Assembly (NCBI GenBank): GCA_013698285.1
Contig: JACCVE010000278.1
Coordinates: 1 to 6,480 of the forward strand
Direction: 5' to 3'
Source: Chloroflexia bacterium
Lineage (GTDB): Bacteria > Chloroflexota > Chloroflexia > Thermomicrobiales > UBA6265
Length of the DNA: 6,480 bases
Of this stretch, positions 5,194 through 6,480 are shown piece by piece (the stretch's first letter is position 1; every line of letters begins with the position of its first letter). A program made the translations under genes and the position numbers. Below the pieces are notes generated by a model that was not told the DNA's origin, did no database searches, and was given only the letters and a program-made list of their open reading frames with translations.

Positions 5194-6480
5194 TCAGAAC
5201 GTCGCGTCGAACAGGGCCCACCGCAGGAAGTAGACGAGGAAGGCGGCGGCGATCACGTACATCGCCGGGTGGACGGTGCCCGCCCGGCCCCGGGCGACCT
5301 TCAGCAGGACGTAGCTGACGAAGCCGGCCCCGATGCCGTTGGTGATGTTGGTCGTGAAGGGCATCACCAGCATCGTCAGGACCACCGGAACGCCCTCCTC
5401 GAAGTCGTCCCAGGCGATGGGGCGGCCCAGGGCGCCGGAGCCACTCTCGCGGCCACCGAGGACGCCGACCATCAGGCAGCCGACCACGATCAGGGCCGGG
5501 GCGGTGGCCGCCGCCGGGATGGCGGAGACGACGGCGACGAAGGGGAGCGAGAGCAGGAACAGCAGCCCGGTCACCACCGAGACGAGGCCGGTCCGGCCGC
5601 CCGCCTCGACCCCGGCCACCGACTCGATATAGGAGGTCGAGGAGGAGGCGCTCATCGCCCCGCTGATCGCGGCGGCGGCCGAATCGACCAGGAGCGGCTT
5701 GCGGGCGTCGATGAACTGCCCCTCGTCGTCCAGGTAACCCGCCCGGCTGCCGACCCCGACCAGGGTGCCCATCGTGTCGAAGAAGTCGGCCAGCAACAGG
5801 CTGAAGACGACCAGGATCGCGGTCAGGATGCCCAGCTCGCCGATGAAGCCAAACGAGAATTCCCCGATCAGGCCGAAGTCGGGGCCGGCCAGCGGCTCGT
5901 CCGGGAAGGTCGCGACGTTTCCCGGGACGACGAAGGCGATCGCGGTGGCGGCCAGGATGCCCCAGAGGATGCCGCCCCGGACACCGCGGGCGACCAGCAC
6001 CAGGGTGATCGCCAGCCCGGCCATCGCCACGAAGATCGGCCAGGTGTTCAGCGGCAGCAGCTCCGGCAGCCCGGCGCCGCCGACGCCCGCGACCCCGGCA
6101 TTGCGCAGGCCGATGAACAGGATGAAGAAGCCGATCCCGACCGAGATGGCCTGCTTCAGCGCCAGCGGTACCACGTCGAGGACGTATTCCCGGATGCCCA
6201 GCAGCACGAGCAGCGTGATTACCAGCCCCTCGGCGACCACGACCCCCATCGCCTGCGGGAAGGTCAGGCCCATCGAGCCGACCAGGGTGAAGGCGACGAT
6301 CGCGTTCAGGCCTAATCCCGGGGCGATCGCGATCGCCCGGTTGGCGTAGAGGCCCATCGCGATCGTCAGCAGCCCGGCCGCCAGGCAGGTCACCGTGGCG
6401 ACCTGCCGTACGTCGAGCCCGCCGCCGCCCAAGTTCAAGATGCTGGGATTGACGGCGATGATGTAGGACATGACCATGAA
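5194..6480 (-). CDS. AzgA-type guanine/hypoxanthine permease (NCS2 family), N-terminus outside window
   Basis: 428 C-terminal residues of an inner-membrane purine:proton symporter of the NCS2/AzgA branch, related to GhxP/GhxQ and PbuG/PbuO. It imports guanine, hypoxanthine or adenine for salvage. The first visible residues FMVMSYIIAVNPSIL match the first membrane segment of the family, so roughly 20-40 residues and the start codon lie beyond 6480; the methionines seen here are internal. Most of the remaining hydrophobic segments follow. Family motifs: RAIAIAPGLGLNA near the start, DFFDTMGTLVG (D232-F-F-D-T, numbered from the window edge), STSYIESVAG with E286 in the substrate-binding region, and PFTTNITNGIGAGFVSYVL (N378-N381). 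The protein ends RWALFDATF. It is convergent with pepF. No purine riboswitch can be judged because the upstream region is absent. The exact purine cannot be told from this sequence. Confidence 0.93.
   Translation of the reverse strand, partial: FMVMSYIIAVNPSILNLGGGGLDVRQVATVTCLAAGLLTIAMGLYANRAIAIAPGLGLNAIVAFTLVGSMGLTFPQAMGVVVAEGLVITLLVLLGIREYVLDVVPLALKQAISVGIGFFILFIGLRNAGVAGVGGAGLPELLPLNTWPIFVAMAGLAITLVLVARGVRGGILWGILAATAIAFVVPGNVATFPDEPLAGPDFGLIGEFSFGFIGELGILTAILVVFSLLLADFFDTMGTLVGVGSRAGYLDDEGQFIDARKPLLVDSAAAAISGAMSASSSTSYIESVAGVEAGGRTGLVSVVTGLLFLLSLPFVAVVSAIPAAATAPALIVVGCLMVGVLGGRESGSGALGRPIAWDDFEEGVPVVLTMLVMPFTTNITNGIGAGFVSYVLLKVARGRAGTVHPAMYVIAAAFLVYFLRWALFDATF

Noticed and set aside
5014..6315. 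433-codon plus-strand open frame across the permease
   Set aside because: Antisense shadow rich in Asp, Gln, Arg and Gly; the minus strand has clear permease motifs and hydrophobic segments.
6321..6338. Perfect 18-base palindrome with the core GCGATCGCGATCGC
   Set aside because: Encodes the alternating Ala-Ile-Ala-Ile of the permease with GCG/GCC and ATC codons, so coding fully explains it.
1..6480. tRNA, rRNA, CRISPR arrays, riboswitches, toxin-antitoxin pairs or defence genes
   Set aside because: No cloverleaf, regular repeat-spacer pattern or relevant protein motif was seen on either strand.

Overview
This is a GC-rich bacterial window. It holds ordinary metabolic and transport genes plus a short accessory stretch at the left. 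Gene style, composition and the particular families (a mycothiol/formaldehyde-type alcohol dehydrogenase, PepF, an AzgA-type purine permease) would fit a high-GC Chloroflexota (Thermomicrobia-like) or actinobacterial genome. That assignment is an impression from the proteins and has not been tested.

Left region (1-1492, all minus strand): a DUF899 thioredoxin-fold protein is followed by two tandem SnoaL-like (NTF2/ketosteroid-isomerase fold) reading frames that read away from it. The DUF899 gene is intact, with a strong ribosome binding site and a CPMC motif. The two SnoaL-like frames look damaged. Neither has a standard start codon at its natural start point (ATC and CTG sit there), and the second also has a one-base frameshift before running off the window edge. 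By eye this block is less GC-extreme than the rest.

Junction (about 1541-1709, plus strand): this is the left end and first 31 codons of an IS3-family OrfA transposase, cut off abruptly about 20 bases from the stop codon of the next gene. It separates the accessory block from what looks like core chromosome.

Centre (1728-4997): a zinc-dependent medium-chain alcohol dehydrogenase, resembling S-(hydroxymethyl)mycothiol dehydrogenase, lies on the minus strand. It is divergent from an oligoendopeptidase F gene on the plus strand across a 309-base intergenic region. On the dehydrogenase side of that region there is an exact TTGACA -35 box, a plausible -10 and a small palindrome just downstream.

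Right region (4998-6480): a 196-base convergent spacer carries a 15-of-16 paired inverted repeat of unknown origin. After it comes a minus-strand AzgA-type guanine/hypoxanthine permease whose first residues lie beyond the window.

The genes do not form one pathway: the orientations alternate and the functions are unrelated. I found no convincing new multi-gene system. The points most worth a second look are the decayed tandem SnoaL-like genes, the IS3 junction and the inverted repeat at 5059-5136.
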